A stretch of 64,000 nucleotides of DNA from Gerris lacustris. Its lineage: Eukaryota; Arthropoda; Insecta; Hemiptera; Gerridae. Below are positions 34,901-46,900 of the stretch, piece by piece. A program made the position numbers and the translations under genes. The notes below the pieces were generated by a model. That model ran no database searches. It saw only the letters and a program-made list of their open reading frames with translations, and was not told the DNA's origin. Positions within the stretch are counted from its first letter, which is position 1. Each line of letters opens with the position of its first letter. Location: NCBI GenBank assembly GCA_951217055.1, contig OX578284.1:44770967-44834966 (forward strand), written 5' to 3'.

Positions 34901-37900
34901 TAGAAAGAGAGGCACTCCACTTGAAGGATGAGCCAGACGCGTAGCGTTGGCCAGGGCCTGTCTCGTAGCATCGAACGATGATAGGGCTTCAGGGGTCCAG
35001 TCGATGGGAGTGCGGTCGTTCTTCTTGGTTTTGTGTAAGTACCCGTTGAGGGCCTTCTGCGTGGAGGCGGCGTGTGGAAGACAGCGCCGATAGAAGTTGA
35101 CCATCCCTAGGAAACGGCGTAGATCCCTGATGGTAGTCGGTTTGGGGTAGTCAAGAATAGCTTGTACCCGGTCTTTTCTTGGCTCAATACCTTCGTATGA
35201 TACTCGGTAGCCGAGAAAATCTACTGAAGGTTGGCCGAGGGCGCACTTGTGGAGATTCAGAGTAAGCCCTTTGCTGTCTAGCTTCTGGAACACTGTTCGC
35301 AGGTGAAGTTCATGCGTCTCAGCGTCAGGTGAGGCTATAAGGATGTCATCGAGGTAGACGAACACAAAGGGTAGATCTCTGAAGATCCTGTCCATAAAGC
35401 GTTGAAACGTCTGCGCTGCGTTACGAAGTCCAAATGTCATTCTTACGAACTCGAATAACCCAAACGGCGTAATGATAGCTGTCTTGGGTATATCCTCTTC
35501 GGCGACTGGAATATGGTAGTAAGCGCGATTGATGTCCAGGGTTGAAAAAATAGTAGTACCGTCCAAGTGGTTGGTAAAATCCAGCAAGTTTGGGACGCCA
35601 TACTTGTCTGGAACGGTGCGAGTGTTGAGAAGTCTGTAGTCTCCACAGGGACGCAGAGAGCCATCCTTCTTGTAGACGACATGGAGTGGACTGGCCCAAG
35701 GACTGTTAGAGGGGCGGCATATTCCCTCGTCGCACATGCGGTTAAACTCTGCCTTAGCTGCGATGAATTTGTCTGGGGGTAGACGACGGGCGCGACAGGT
35801 CACCGGCCGCCCATGCGTCTCGATGTAGTGCTTCACATCAGTAACTACGTTGTCCTTCATCCTCGATGGCTTAGTGAGGTCGGGGAAATCTTTGAGTAGG
35901 TGTGAGTACATTCCATCGCCAGGGAAGGTTGAAAAAGCTTCGGCGTGGATCATACATGCACGCCCCGGAACTTTCTCGCCCGAGGAGGATTGGACGAGTC
36001 TCCTGTTGTGAAGGTCTACTATCAGATTGTAGGTAGTAAGGAAGTCGGCACCCAGAATAGGTTGAGTGACGTCGGCCACAATGAAGGTCCAGGGCAACCG
36101 TTGGCGAAGCCCAAAGTCTAGCTGGCGATACTGTTCGCCATAAGTAGCGATAGAGGTACCGTTAGCTGCGTAGAGTCGGTATTGGGCTGGTTGCTGCGAT
36201 CCTTTCCGTCGGGGTGGTAAAATGGACAAGGATGCCCCGGTGTCTACCAGGAAGTGCTCCCGTGTCTGGCGATCCGTGATGAACAGCCGACGGAACGCTA
36301 AGTTGGTAACGGATGCCGTCTCTCCCGTTACCCGGATTCGTTTCCCTGTCCCTGGGTTTCCTTACTCCAGGTGCAAGGTTGGCGGCACGTTGCGGCGTCT
36401 CCTGCGAAGGTCCGATGGTACCAGCAGAACTGCGAGCGAGTAGTAGGGCTGCTCCTTCTCCATGGGCTGTCGACTCGGCGGCCCGCCGGGCTGAGACGGG
36501 TTCGAGAGCGAGGCCGTCCCCTCTGCGAAAGCAGCCGGTCGAATTCCTTCCGCAAGTTGTTCACCTCTGCGCGTACGATCTCAGCAACTTCAAGGTGCGA
36601 CAATGGGGTGGCTGTAGCGGCGCTAATCTGTGGCGTGGAGTCTACTTCGAGGATCTTATCGGCCACAGCAGCCAATTTGTCGAGGTCCTCTTGCTCGAGT
36701 GCAGCGAGAACGCTCTGGACCCGGGTGGGCAGAGCACGGAGCCAGATGGTGCGGAGGAGTTGTGCAGTCGCGGCAGCACCGGCAAGCGCCTCCATCTGCC
36801 GTAGAAGCTGCGAAGGTTTCTGGTCCCCGAGCTGTGTTTCCTCTAGGAGCCGCTGTATGCGTCTCTCCTGGCTCTGGCTGTAGATGACTGTAAGGCGCTG
36901 CTTCATCTGTGTGTAAGGCGCCTCACCCGGAGTTCGCACGATGTCCAGCACTTGCACCAGGACCTTGTAGGGAAGGCGGGCGACGACCATCTGGAAGCGA
37001 CGATCTTGAGCGATGATGCGGCCTACGCTGAACATTGCCTCGGCCTGGACGAACCACAGTAGGGGGTCCTCCTCCCAGAAGGGTGGGAGGTTGACCATGG
37101 CGTTGACAGCCTGGGTGTCAGCGGCGGCGGTTGAAACTGCGGTGGCTGGGCTGACTGAGTCCTGCTGAGAGTCACCAGGTTGAGCGAGGTGGTCCGGCTG
37201 GACCTTAGATTCTGCGTCGGTCATGTTAGACTATGTTAGGTTAGATCTCGTCTAGCAAGAGATCACGTCGGGGTCACCACTTGTCGGGCTCTATTTAACA
37301 GACTGTGGTATCAGAAGGGCCCGACTATTTTTGCGTGTTCAGACTGGGTTATAGGATTGGAAGTAAGGAGTGCCGAAGACACGCGTGGGGTGTTCCCAGC
37401 CCACGTGAGGGTTCAGCGAGAGGTAAGGAGTGCCGAAGACACGCGTGGGGTGTTCCCAGCCCACGTGAGGGTTCAGCGAGAGGTAAGGAGTGCCGAAGAC
37501 ACGCGTGGGGTGTTCCCAGCCCACGTGAGGGTTCAGCGAGAGGTAAGGAGTGCCGAAGACACGCGTGGGGTGTTCCCAGCCCACGTGAGGGTTCAGCGAG
37601 AGGTAAGGAATGCCGAAGACACGCGTGGGGTGTTCCCAGCCCACGTGAGGGTTCAGCGAGAGGTAAGGAATGCCGAAGACACGCGTGGGGTGTTCCCAGC
37701 CCACGTGAGGGTTCAGCAGGAGGTAAGGTTAGGTAGGTGAGAGGTAGGTAAGAAAAGAGTAAGTTAAGTGTAAGAGGAGAAGGAATAGAATGACTCTTCC
37801 CAGCCTGTGCACCGGTATATATAGCCCAGGGGGAGAAGAGGGGGCTGCCACCCTAACCCCCCTGGAGGGAGTGCGGCGCGCGCAAGTCGGGAGCCCCCAA

Positions 37901-40900
37901 GGTGGGGGATCGAGGCAGACCGTCCCACTACCCCTGGGCTCTCGATGTTCCAGGCGGGAGAGTCATACGCTTGCTACATCCTCAGTTTATTAACATTAAA
38001 TACAAACAATATAGTTAATACAAAAAAGGACTCGCGGGTCAATTAAGAACAATGAGGTGGCGGTCGCCACACCTTATTCAGAAGTTGGACAAGTGTTAAG
38101 AATAAAAATAAAAGAGCAGCGTTGCTCGTGAATGTAGGAGTGAAGTGAGGTTATAGACTAAAGAAAGACTAGACTTGGCCACATTGTAGATATCACTGCT
38201 AATAGGCTGACTTTTTTGGTTGAGGGTCTGAAACTTGGCCATTTATCCTCGGTTAGGTTTTTGCAGAATATCAATCCTTTCTGTTGGCTTCAGCATCGTT
38301 GGTGTTGACTTGTTTTTTTACGAGAGAGCAACGCCTGTGTATTTTCCCATTAGGATTTTTGGGCTATATGAGTAACCCGAGTATAGAGTAAGAGTGATAT
38401 TACACAGTTCTCAACAATCAACAAACTTTCGGGCACTAAGACATTTTTGTCTGAACTTTATGTCGTCGAGGTTGCTTAATTCGAATCTGAAGTCTAGATT
38501 TCTCTCATAAGTAAATTTTTCCTGGAAAATTCGCCTAAATAATACATCAAATTGTAGTTTTGTTTAATTATTTTAGTTTTTTTCCACTTGACTTTAGGCG
38601 TATTTTCCGGGGAAAATGTTCGTATGGGGGCATTTGAACTTCATATTCGGATTAAGCGCAAAAAAATGCTTCAGAAAATGATATTTTTATTCTGCTGTTT
38701 TTTTTGCAGATTGTGTTATTATTATTATCCAAATGGGTACAAAAGTATATTTATCAAATTTTCTAAAACTTACTAAATGAAACAGCCAATCAAAACTAAG
38801 CAATACAGCAATAAATAGGAATTCTCGATATAACCTTGATATGCTAAAAAAGAAATAAAATAAATGAGAAAACAAACGCAGTCAAAAACAATCGGACTGG
38901 GAAATCTTGGATCAATCATCAGTTCATTAATTTAATTACCAGTCTCGTTTCAATACGGCAGCATCACCAGTTCCTTCCCAAATCTGTCAGTTTCACTAAA
39001 GGTGGATTCACAGCTAGCGGATACTTATTTGCGAAGGGCTATATAGATAACAATATATTCTTTGGAGAACCGCCGAGACAGAGGACGGAGTCGTTGTTTC
39101 CCTCCCCTCGAGTTTTGGTCGGCCTGGTTATAAACAAAGCCAATTATCGTTTTTTTCAACTTGAATTTAGTTCTCTTGCTTAAATAAAACGTATATAATA
39201 AGATTATAGATTAGGACTTTTATTATTATATAAAAAAGAAATAAGTATTTAATCAAAATAATGAAGGAACAGATATAATAAGCTCAGATATAAAAAAAAA
39301 AACACGGACATAATACGCGGACATAATACGCGGATGAAGATAAAACACTGATAAAAAACGTATATACTGATATTAACGTATATACTGTATTACTGATAAG
39401 AGACTGAATCCAACTTTTGCCGAGAGGTTGTGTCCTTAAGACCAGGCTGCCAACATAACAACACTCACAGATGCAATACAGATTATAACAAAAATAATGT
39501 AGGAACAAATTCTAATACACAATATAATATAATAAACAATTGTAATATAAAAACAAAAAGGAAATAAGAAGAGGACAAAGTGAAGGTTTCATACAGGTTT
39601 TAAAGCGGCACCGCAAAAAAGATGGTTTGAAACCAACTTTCTGCGGTGCCGCAAAAGAGTTGCCATAGATGAATCCCTCCGGGCCTCCGTAAATACGGAT
39701 CCGCTAGCTATGAACCCACCTTAAGGTGGTAATGATAGTGACAGAATTTGGGAAGGTTTTTTTTAAAATTGACATGGAATTGATCTTAGAATAATACTAT
39801 ACATAGAAGGAGCATAGAATCGGAATCCTAAGCAATTACTGATAAGAGACTGAATCCAACTTTTGCCGAGAGGTTGTGTCCTTAAGACCAGGCTGCCAAC
39901 ATAACAACACTCATTTTTTTTCATTATACTGGAGATGGTTGGACATACTTTTGTAACTATTCAAAGCCCGCTCACAAACAATCAAGAAGACAAACCCTGC
40001 CATTGGTTATTGTTTACGTTTCACTCTGACATCATTTTTTTCACCTCGCACGGCATAATATAATAAACATTATTTTCAGCATATTTCAAGCTAAAAATAA
40101 GATAAAACACAATAAAAATATTAAAATTTACTAAAAATTAAATTAAAAAACCGAAGGCAAATAATTTTAGAGTTATGACGTCACAAATTTCAAAAATGAA
40201 TTTTTAGAACGCGGATTAAGGGACACAACCAAAGTTGGCTTCAATGTCATCAGTGATCCTCCTTCTATATATTGTATTATTCTAAGGAATTGATTATTGC
40301 TATTAATTTGTAACCGCATAAGGTAAAGAAGTTTTTTAGTAATAGCCTTGTTTAGCATTGTGATAAGAAGAATAGTTAAACGTTGTATACAAGTAAGTGT
40401 TTATGTTATAGGCTTGAAGATGACCTAAGAGAAGGTTGAAATATAGCCAGGATGTATTGAAGGAAATAGTTTTATTATCCCTGTTGACCAATTTCGAATC
40501 ACATTTCTTCAATATCAATATAAACGTGTTGAAGTGTAGAAAAAGATCATGTAACAATTGAAATTAGACAAATGTGGCCAAACTGTTGGTTTGGAAAAAA
40601 GTCCATGTTTATACAGCATGTCAGGTACCATTTGAAAGCTGTTTTCATGAAGATTAATTATGAAGATAATGTTAGTTTACCCCCTCAACAAATTTCTGGT
40701 AGCCATATTAAAAATTAATGTGGCCATGGAAAATTTCACTCTCAAAATAGGAAAAAAATGAGTTTATGAGGAACAGAGAATAAAAAGGGGAGACAATAAC
40801 ATTATTTACCTGTACTGTATAATTTGACTTAGTAGAACTTATTCGGACAAGAGGAGACTTAGCTAATTTTTTTAAGTAAGCGTTTCTGATGGGATTTCAT

Positions 40901-43900
40901 TTCTTTTTGTAAGTTAATATATAGGTACAGGTACATATTATATAATACATAATAATGTAAGAAAATGTAGATTAGATAGAAAAGATAAGAATAAGGAATA
41001 AAAGATATAATAGAAAGATAGTGACAGATAATTGAAGGAAATAAGAAATAACTAGTAATAGGTAATTATAATCATTGTTTAAAAGAAGGGAGTTGAAACG
41101 CAAAGGTAAGATGTAAAACGCGGTGGGTGTTCAAATTGAACTAAACAAATATCTAGTGTACGTGTGCGGACGAACGGGGAGCGTATGTTTAGAAACTTCT
41201 AGTTTAATACTCAATAAAATTCTAAAAGTAATGCAAAAAATTTTTATACAAAATTCTAGTATTGATAGATGATATTTCAGTTTTTATGTTCTCTACTAGG
41301 TATAGATTAGTAGCGCTATATTTTGAATAGGTCGTTTTGATTAGCCTTTGGAGGGGCAAAGAACTAGATTTTTTTGTACATTAAAATCTACCTTTATACA
41401 AAAAATCAAGTTTCTAGGATTGTTAGAAGTACCTTAGAGTTTTTATGAGTCAGTCAATAAGTAGTCAGTAAGTCAAAATAACAAAACCTTAGGCTCATAT
41501 ATCTTAATAACTAATATGGGTAGAGGTAAAAAATGTTATTTCTGTTTCAGTTTTTAATGAACTCTAATATAAAATTAATTTTGTACATCTAAGTATAATA
41601 AGATACTTGAGGGGGTTCCAAAGTGCCTTGATTTGGTTCCAGTAAAGGACGGTACGGTTGAGCTTGACTTAGCTGGAGCACTGCCGTGATACCAGATAAA
41701 TTGAAAACAAGAATTGGAGAGATTTTAGCTCAGCTACATAATATAATGTGAAAATAAACCTCGCTAAATAATATTAGTATATATGATTTTTTTTTTATAT
41801 TCTTTTAGATACATTTGGTTTGACTATTCTACCCGGCTCTCTTCAGCATGACATCCAAAGGAATTTCAACATTAATGCTTCCCAATATGGCCTTTTATTT
41901 TCTGTCTTCAACTGGGCTGCTCTTATTGACATCTTTCATGGATACTTACTGGACAGGTATGATTAATTATCAATGTGCAATTATTTTTTTTTAATCGTTA
42001 AATTTATGTTTACGCATACTTAATTCAAATCTCATTGGCTAGTTGTTGGTAGGCAGTCACCTTGAATTAACTACAATTTTTCATGGAAAACCAAACATCC
42101 TTACATTTTACTTGGCAAAGCTTACTTATCTTGTCTGACAGTTAAAACTATCGTAGAAAAAAAGCCTTCAGCTTCTGCGTAATTTGACCATATCCCTATT
42201 TAATTCACTCCAAGTCCGGATCGAAGACGTTAGGAAAAATAAAGAAGTGCGTACATTTCCTCCGGTGGCATGCAGCCCATATCCGAAATCATCTTCCATT
42301 TCAATTTAAAGATTATATTTTATTAATCAACATGTCAATTCAGCTTCAGTGTGAATGGATTTTATTGTCTGTATTTGCTTGTCGAAACAAATCCAGACAT
42401 TTCGTGTTGATAATTTAAGTTATGCCACATATATACCCTTGAGATGATTTACAGTTAGTCTGGAATATTAATTCCTTTCTGGTAATCGTATAAGGCTTAA
42501 ACCTCCTGACCCCCATATCATAGTCTAGCTTTTAGTTGGATTTAAACGCAATCATGAACGTCTCTTACTCTACTACCTCTTTTAGAAGCAAAGAAAGAGA
42601 TAACCAATGGTTACATTTCTCACGCACTGTCGTGTCATATTACAATATTCTCAAGTATGTGAATGTATCATCCTAAAAAAATCACAAATTTCCTTAATAT
42701 TGTTAGAGGTCGACCAAGAAGTCATGAACACGGGAGAAACGGAAAGCTTAAATTCGTTTAAAATCGAAACTTCCGAGTAGTGCCGAAGTCAGTACAGTCG
42801 GGTGCTAAGACAATAAACATTCCTAGTTTGTATGACATGCCCAGTTATGTCAAATCTCACGAATAACAACAGGAAGGTTTCCAATCTGTTAGGTTTCCTG
42901 TTTTGTTTGTTTTTATACAGCACGAACTATAGTCACAACTGTTTTAAATCCAAATCAAACTCAGAAATAAAGAGGAAGAAAAAAAATAGATTAAGGAAAA
43001 AGAATATCGATTTAGATTTAAAGAATATTATTATGAATAATCAATAAATAATAATATAAAGATATTATCGTATATTATTAGTGATTTTCTTATCAGGTAC
43101 AGTGTTGCCTGTTGCAAAAAATATAGAAGTTATCAAAAATAAAATTATTAATAACAGAAGAACAACACTGTGTTTTTTGACCGTGGTCTATTATATAAAA
43201 AACTGACTGTACATGACAACACTAGCGCACTCCTCTCATTTCCATGACTTCTTGGTCGACCTCTAGTCATGAAGACCCCAATGCTAACAGCTGATTTGAG
43301 AAAGTTTAACTTTGAGAAAGTTTACCATCACTTATTTTTTTCTACTGGATATGGGAGGTACCGGAATAAACATTATTTATCCTTATTTCCTACCCATATA
43401 GTCAATAAAAGCAGTTTTTAGTTCATGAATTCAAAGGGGTGGTTGCCAGTGGGTTAGGAACAATATTAATAAATCATTTGTCTTCCTAAGCCTTTTTGTT
43501 TATAGTTCCTATGACAATTGCAGATGTCTCCTAAACAACGTTTACCTTACTATTATTATTTACTAGTATCCTACCTAGTCATATGTTTCATTAAAATTTC
43601 AATTTTGCTGATTTTTACATACATTCGGAACTTACACATACTTTTAATTAAACCGATGCATGTCAATTTGAATTGGCGTAAGCATTCTGTACTAAAAGTA
43701 ATTTAAATAGTATTATTATAATCTAAAATTGTTATTAATTGAATTTCTTATAGGGCTGCCAGTTTTACTTGCCCTTAACATAGGAATAGTGAAAAATTGT
43801 AACACTAAAATAAAATTATAGTAGCAGCTTTCAGAACTCTACTGCTTATAGAAAAAGAATTATTAGAAGAACTCTCTCGCAAAACTAAAAATTGATACAT

Positions 43901-46900
43901 AGATCAAACTTATATTATTCTATGTATTGTGCTTATTCAGCAGGTATCTTGGAATCAAACTAGCAACATATCTCTACTCCACCTTAGTTCTGATCGGAAG
44001 TGTGATGTTCTGCATTGCCGGATTCACCAAGAATTTTCTGCTACTTCTATTTGGTAGAACAATAATTGGGTATGTTATACCCATTATTTAACAATCCATA
44101 ATTTAATTTAAAATTAATGAATATTGAATACAAACAGATAATATAGTTTTGGTTTGGACTGTAGTAGATTGTTAATTTTTTCCCATTAGTTTAACTAACC
44201 GTTTTAAAGGTAAAATGTATGTTAATTAAAAAAATTATCTGGATTCTTCACTAAATGACAACTAAACAGAAACTAGAAACCAGACATACCCACTATACTA
44301 GATTATTTATTAAAAGAAGTCGTTTATTAAAGTGTTATTCTTGCAAATTATCTAATCTATTTAATTTGTTAATAAGATTTTTAACATTTTATAATTATCA
44401 GCCAATTTTTTGAATAATTTCATCGTTAAACAGGGAAGGGTTTTACACAAAACCTAATTTTGTAAGTATAGAAGAACTTTTTTCAACAAGAAGAAAAGTT
44501 AAATTTAGACTTTCAGCAACTCTTCTCTTCCTCATAATTTACAAGAATGTATGCTAAAGATAATTAAAAACTCACTTGCCATTTATTAGACTAAAAATAA
44601 AGGTTTATTGGTATTTCATAGAATCCTCGGCAATGTAATTTGAAGTTTAATAAACATTGAAAACATTTCTGTTTTAGGTTTGGAGTGAATCCTATAGTTC
44701 TTTGTACGAACAAGCATATTATCTACTGGTTTAGTCGGAGTAATTATAGCAATCTGGTGTTCTCAGTAAACGAGAGTACTCTCTGGTTAGGCTCATCAAT
44801 TTGTTACTTCGTTTCTGTCAATCTATTCAAGTACATAGAGCATTATCGACCAATAGCTGAATCTTTGGCAATAACCTTATGTTTAGGTTTGTATTTAGTT
44901 TCTTATGTATAATTAGTAAGATTATAGTGTGGTCAAAGGGATCGTTGTAGCCGAGTGGTTGGCTGCCAACTCTCGCCTGAAACCAAAGTGGTTATCGATA
45001 AATGAAGATGGTTCTAATCTTAGGGAGGTAAGACATTCACACTCGTCATATCAAGTGAAAATGTGACGTGGGAAATTCTCTTCCGTCCAGCAGGATGTGA
45101 ATCAGGCTTCCTCAATGGACCTAAATGTTGGATCAATTCGGGTTTTCTATGGGGATCAGCATTTCATGGCAAAGGCTACTCACATTTTGGTAAGGGTTGG
45201 TATTAATTCTTTCTGGATGAGAGGATTTTATTATTTTATTTGTTTTATTGTTATAAAGGGCAAAAAGAGAGTGCTAGAGATTGTGGAGGTTTAATTATCT
45301 ATGAAAAATTAGAATGGATTCTGAAACTACTAGAATAGTTTTTAATATTAATTTATATATATTCCCATGACAGGAATAACACAAACTGTCCTCGCAGGTA
45401 AATTGAAATGACGTTCATAAGAAAACGCCTTTCAGCCTTTCAAGAGAGAGAGATAGTTTGTGTTATTTCCTTATGACCTCCAAAGACGCTCCCACACATG
45501 GGTAACATGGGTTCCCACGTCTGTATTCCAAAATTGAATACCAGACATGGACAACCTTTAAAACATAAATGGGTAATGGGGCAAAAGATATTTACTGGTT
45601 TTAAAGGGATGTAGAAAAAAAGCTACCTAACTCTCAAAAATAAAGTTTATATTGTTCGATTCGGTAGATAAACAAGTATTTTTCATTAAGTTTTGAAGAT
45701 GATGTCATAAAGATGGCGGCCGTCAGCCACGATACACACACAAGTAAAGTAAAAATGGATAAACAGTATTAGTCTACATTGATTATTGTTAAATTTGTGT
45801 ATTTATTATTGACACAACTATTTAAATTGTTATCGATGTTCTAGAAACGTCGATCATGAGCTTTTTTGTGATCACACCAAGTCTACTTTTGGGTTATATG
45901 TATGGTTGCATGGAGGAAAGCCAGAATGACACGGAAGAATCATGGCAGCAAAATACTGAAGTTACCAAGAACTTAACCTGGAGAGACTATCTTACTTTAC
46001 CTTTGCTCTTTTGGATATTCTCCATTACCATGTTCATCTATTTTATGAGCATACTTAGCTTCCTAAGCATGTCTCAGTAAGTATTGGTGATGATAGAGCT
46101 TTTATATTTTACTTAATTTCAAATCAATTTATCGTACTACTCTATAAATCTAGGATTGGAATAAAGATGGTTAACGTTAACTGTTTTAATCAGTGATAGC
46201 TAAAGTTAACGGTGGGTTCATAGGTAGCGGATTCGTAATTGCGGATGCCCGAAGGGATTCGTCTATGGCAACTCTTTTGCGGCGCCGCAGAAAGTTGGTT
46301 CCAAACCATTTTTTTTTGCGGTGCCGCTTTAAAACCTGTATGAAACCTTCACTTCATCCTCTTCTTATTTCCTTTCTGTTAAAATTGTTTTATTATAATA
46401 TATTTGTATCTGTTCACTTGTTCCTGCATTACTTTTATTATAACCTGTGTTTAATCTACGTTATTTATCAGTGTTTTATTTTTATCTGTGTATTATGTCC
46501 ATGTTTTTTATATCTGTGCTAAATATATCTGTTCCTACATTATTCTTACTATATACCTATTTCTTATTTATATGTATATTAATAAAAGTCCTTATCTATA
46601 ATCTCATTATATACTTTTTTTAAGCAAGAGAACTAAATTCAAGTTGAAAAAACGATGTTATAATAGCCTTTGTTTTTAACCTGGCCGACCGAAACTCGAG
46701 GGGAGGGAAACAATGACTCCGTCCTCCGTCTCGGAGGTTCTCCGAAGATATATTGTTATCTATATAGCCCTCCGCAAATACGTATCCGCTAGCTGTGAAC
46801 CCACCTTAAGGGTCGTCATGCTTTTTGTTTATAATTTATACTTCTAAATATTATTTGTTTTGATGTTACTTAGTCGTCTGTCATATTGGTCACCATCTTA

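Larger units (their letters stand above)
32265..38071 (-). mobile_element. Intact CsRn1/Kabuki-type Ty3/gypsy LTR retrotransposon
   Basis: This 5.8 kb element is inserted antisense in intron 1 of gene C. It has two LTRs beginning TG and ending CA in element orientation, a 4-bp target duplication CCTT (32261-32264 and 38072-38075), a primer site matching tRNA-Trp, a polypurine tract, and open gag and pol frames. The tRNA-Trp primer and the Gag zinc knuckle CX2HX9CX3C (instead of CCHC) are hallmarks of the CsRn1 clade (CsRn1 of Clonorchis, Kabuki of Bombyx). The LTRs appear identical by eye except for one 60-bp repeat unit, so insertion is very recent. Its GC content is clearly higher than the surrounding host DNA. 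Confidence 0.93.

Noticed and set aside
36313..36887. Several + strand frames of 85-170 codons opposite gag
   Set aside because: They are antisense shadows of the GC-rich gag gene and lack any domain.
42832..43047. 71-codon frame inside the TA-flanked MITE as a transposase
   Set aside because: It is short, lysine/asparagine-rich low-complexity sequence with no DDE motif.
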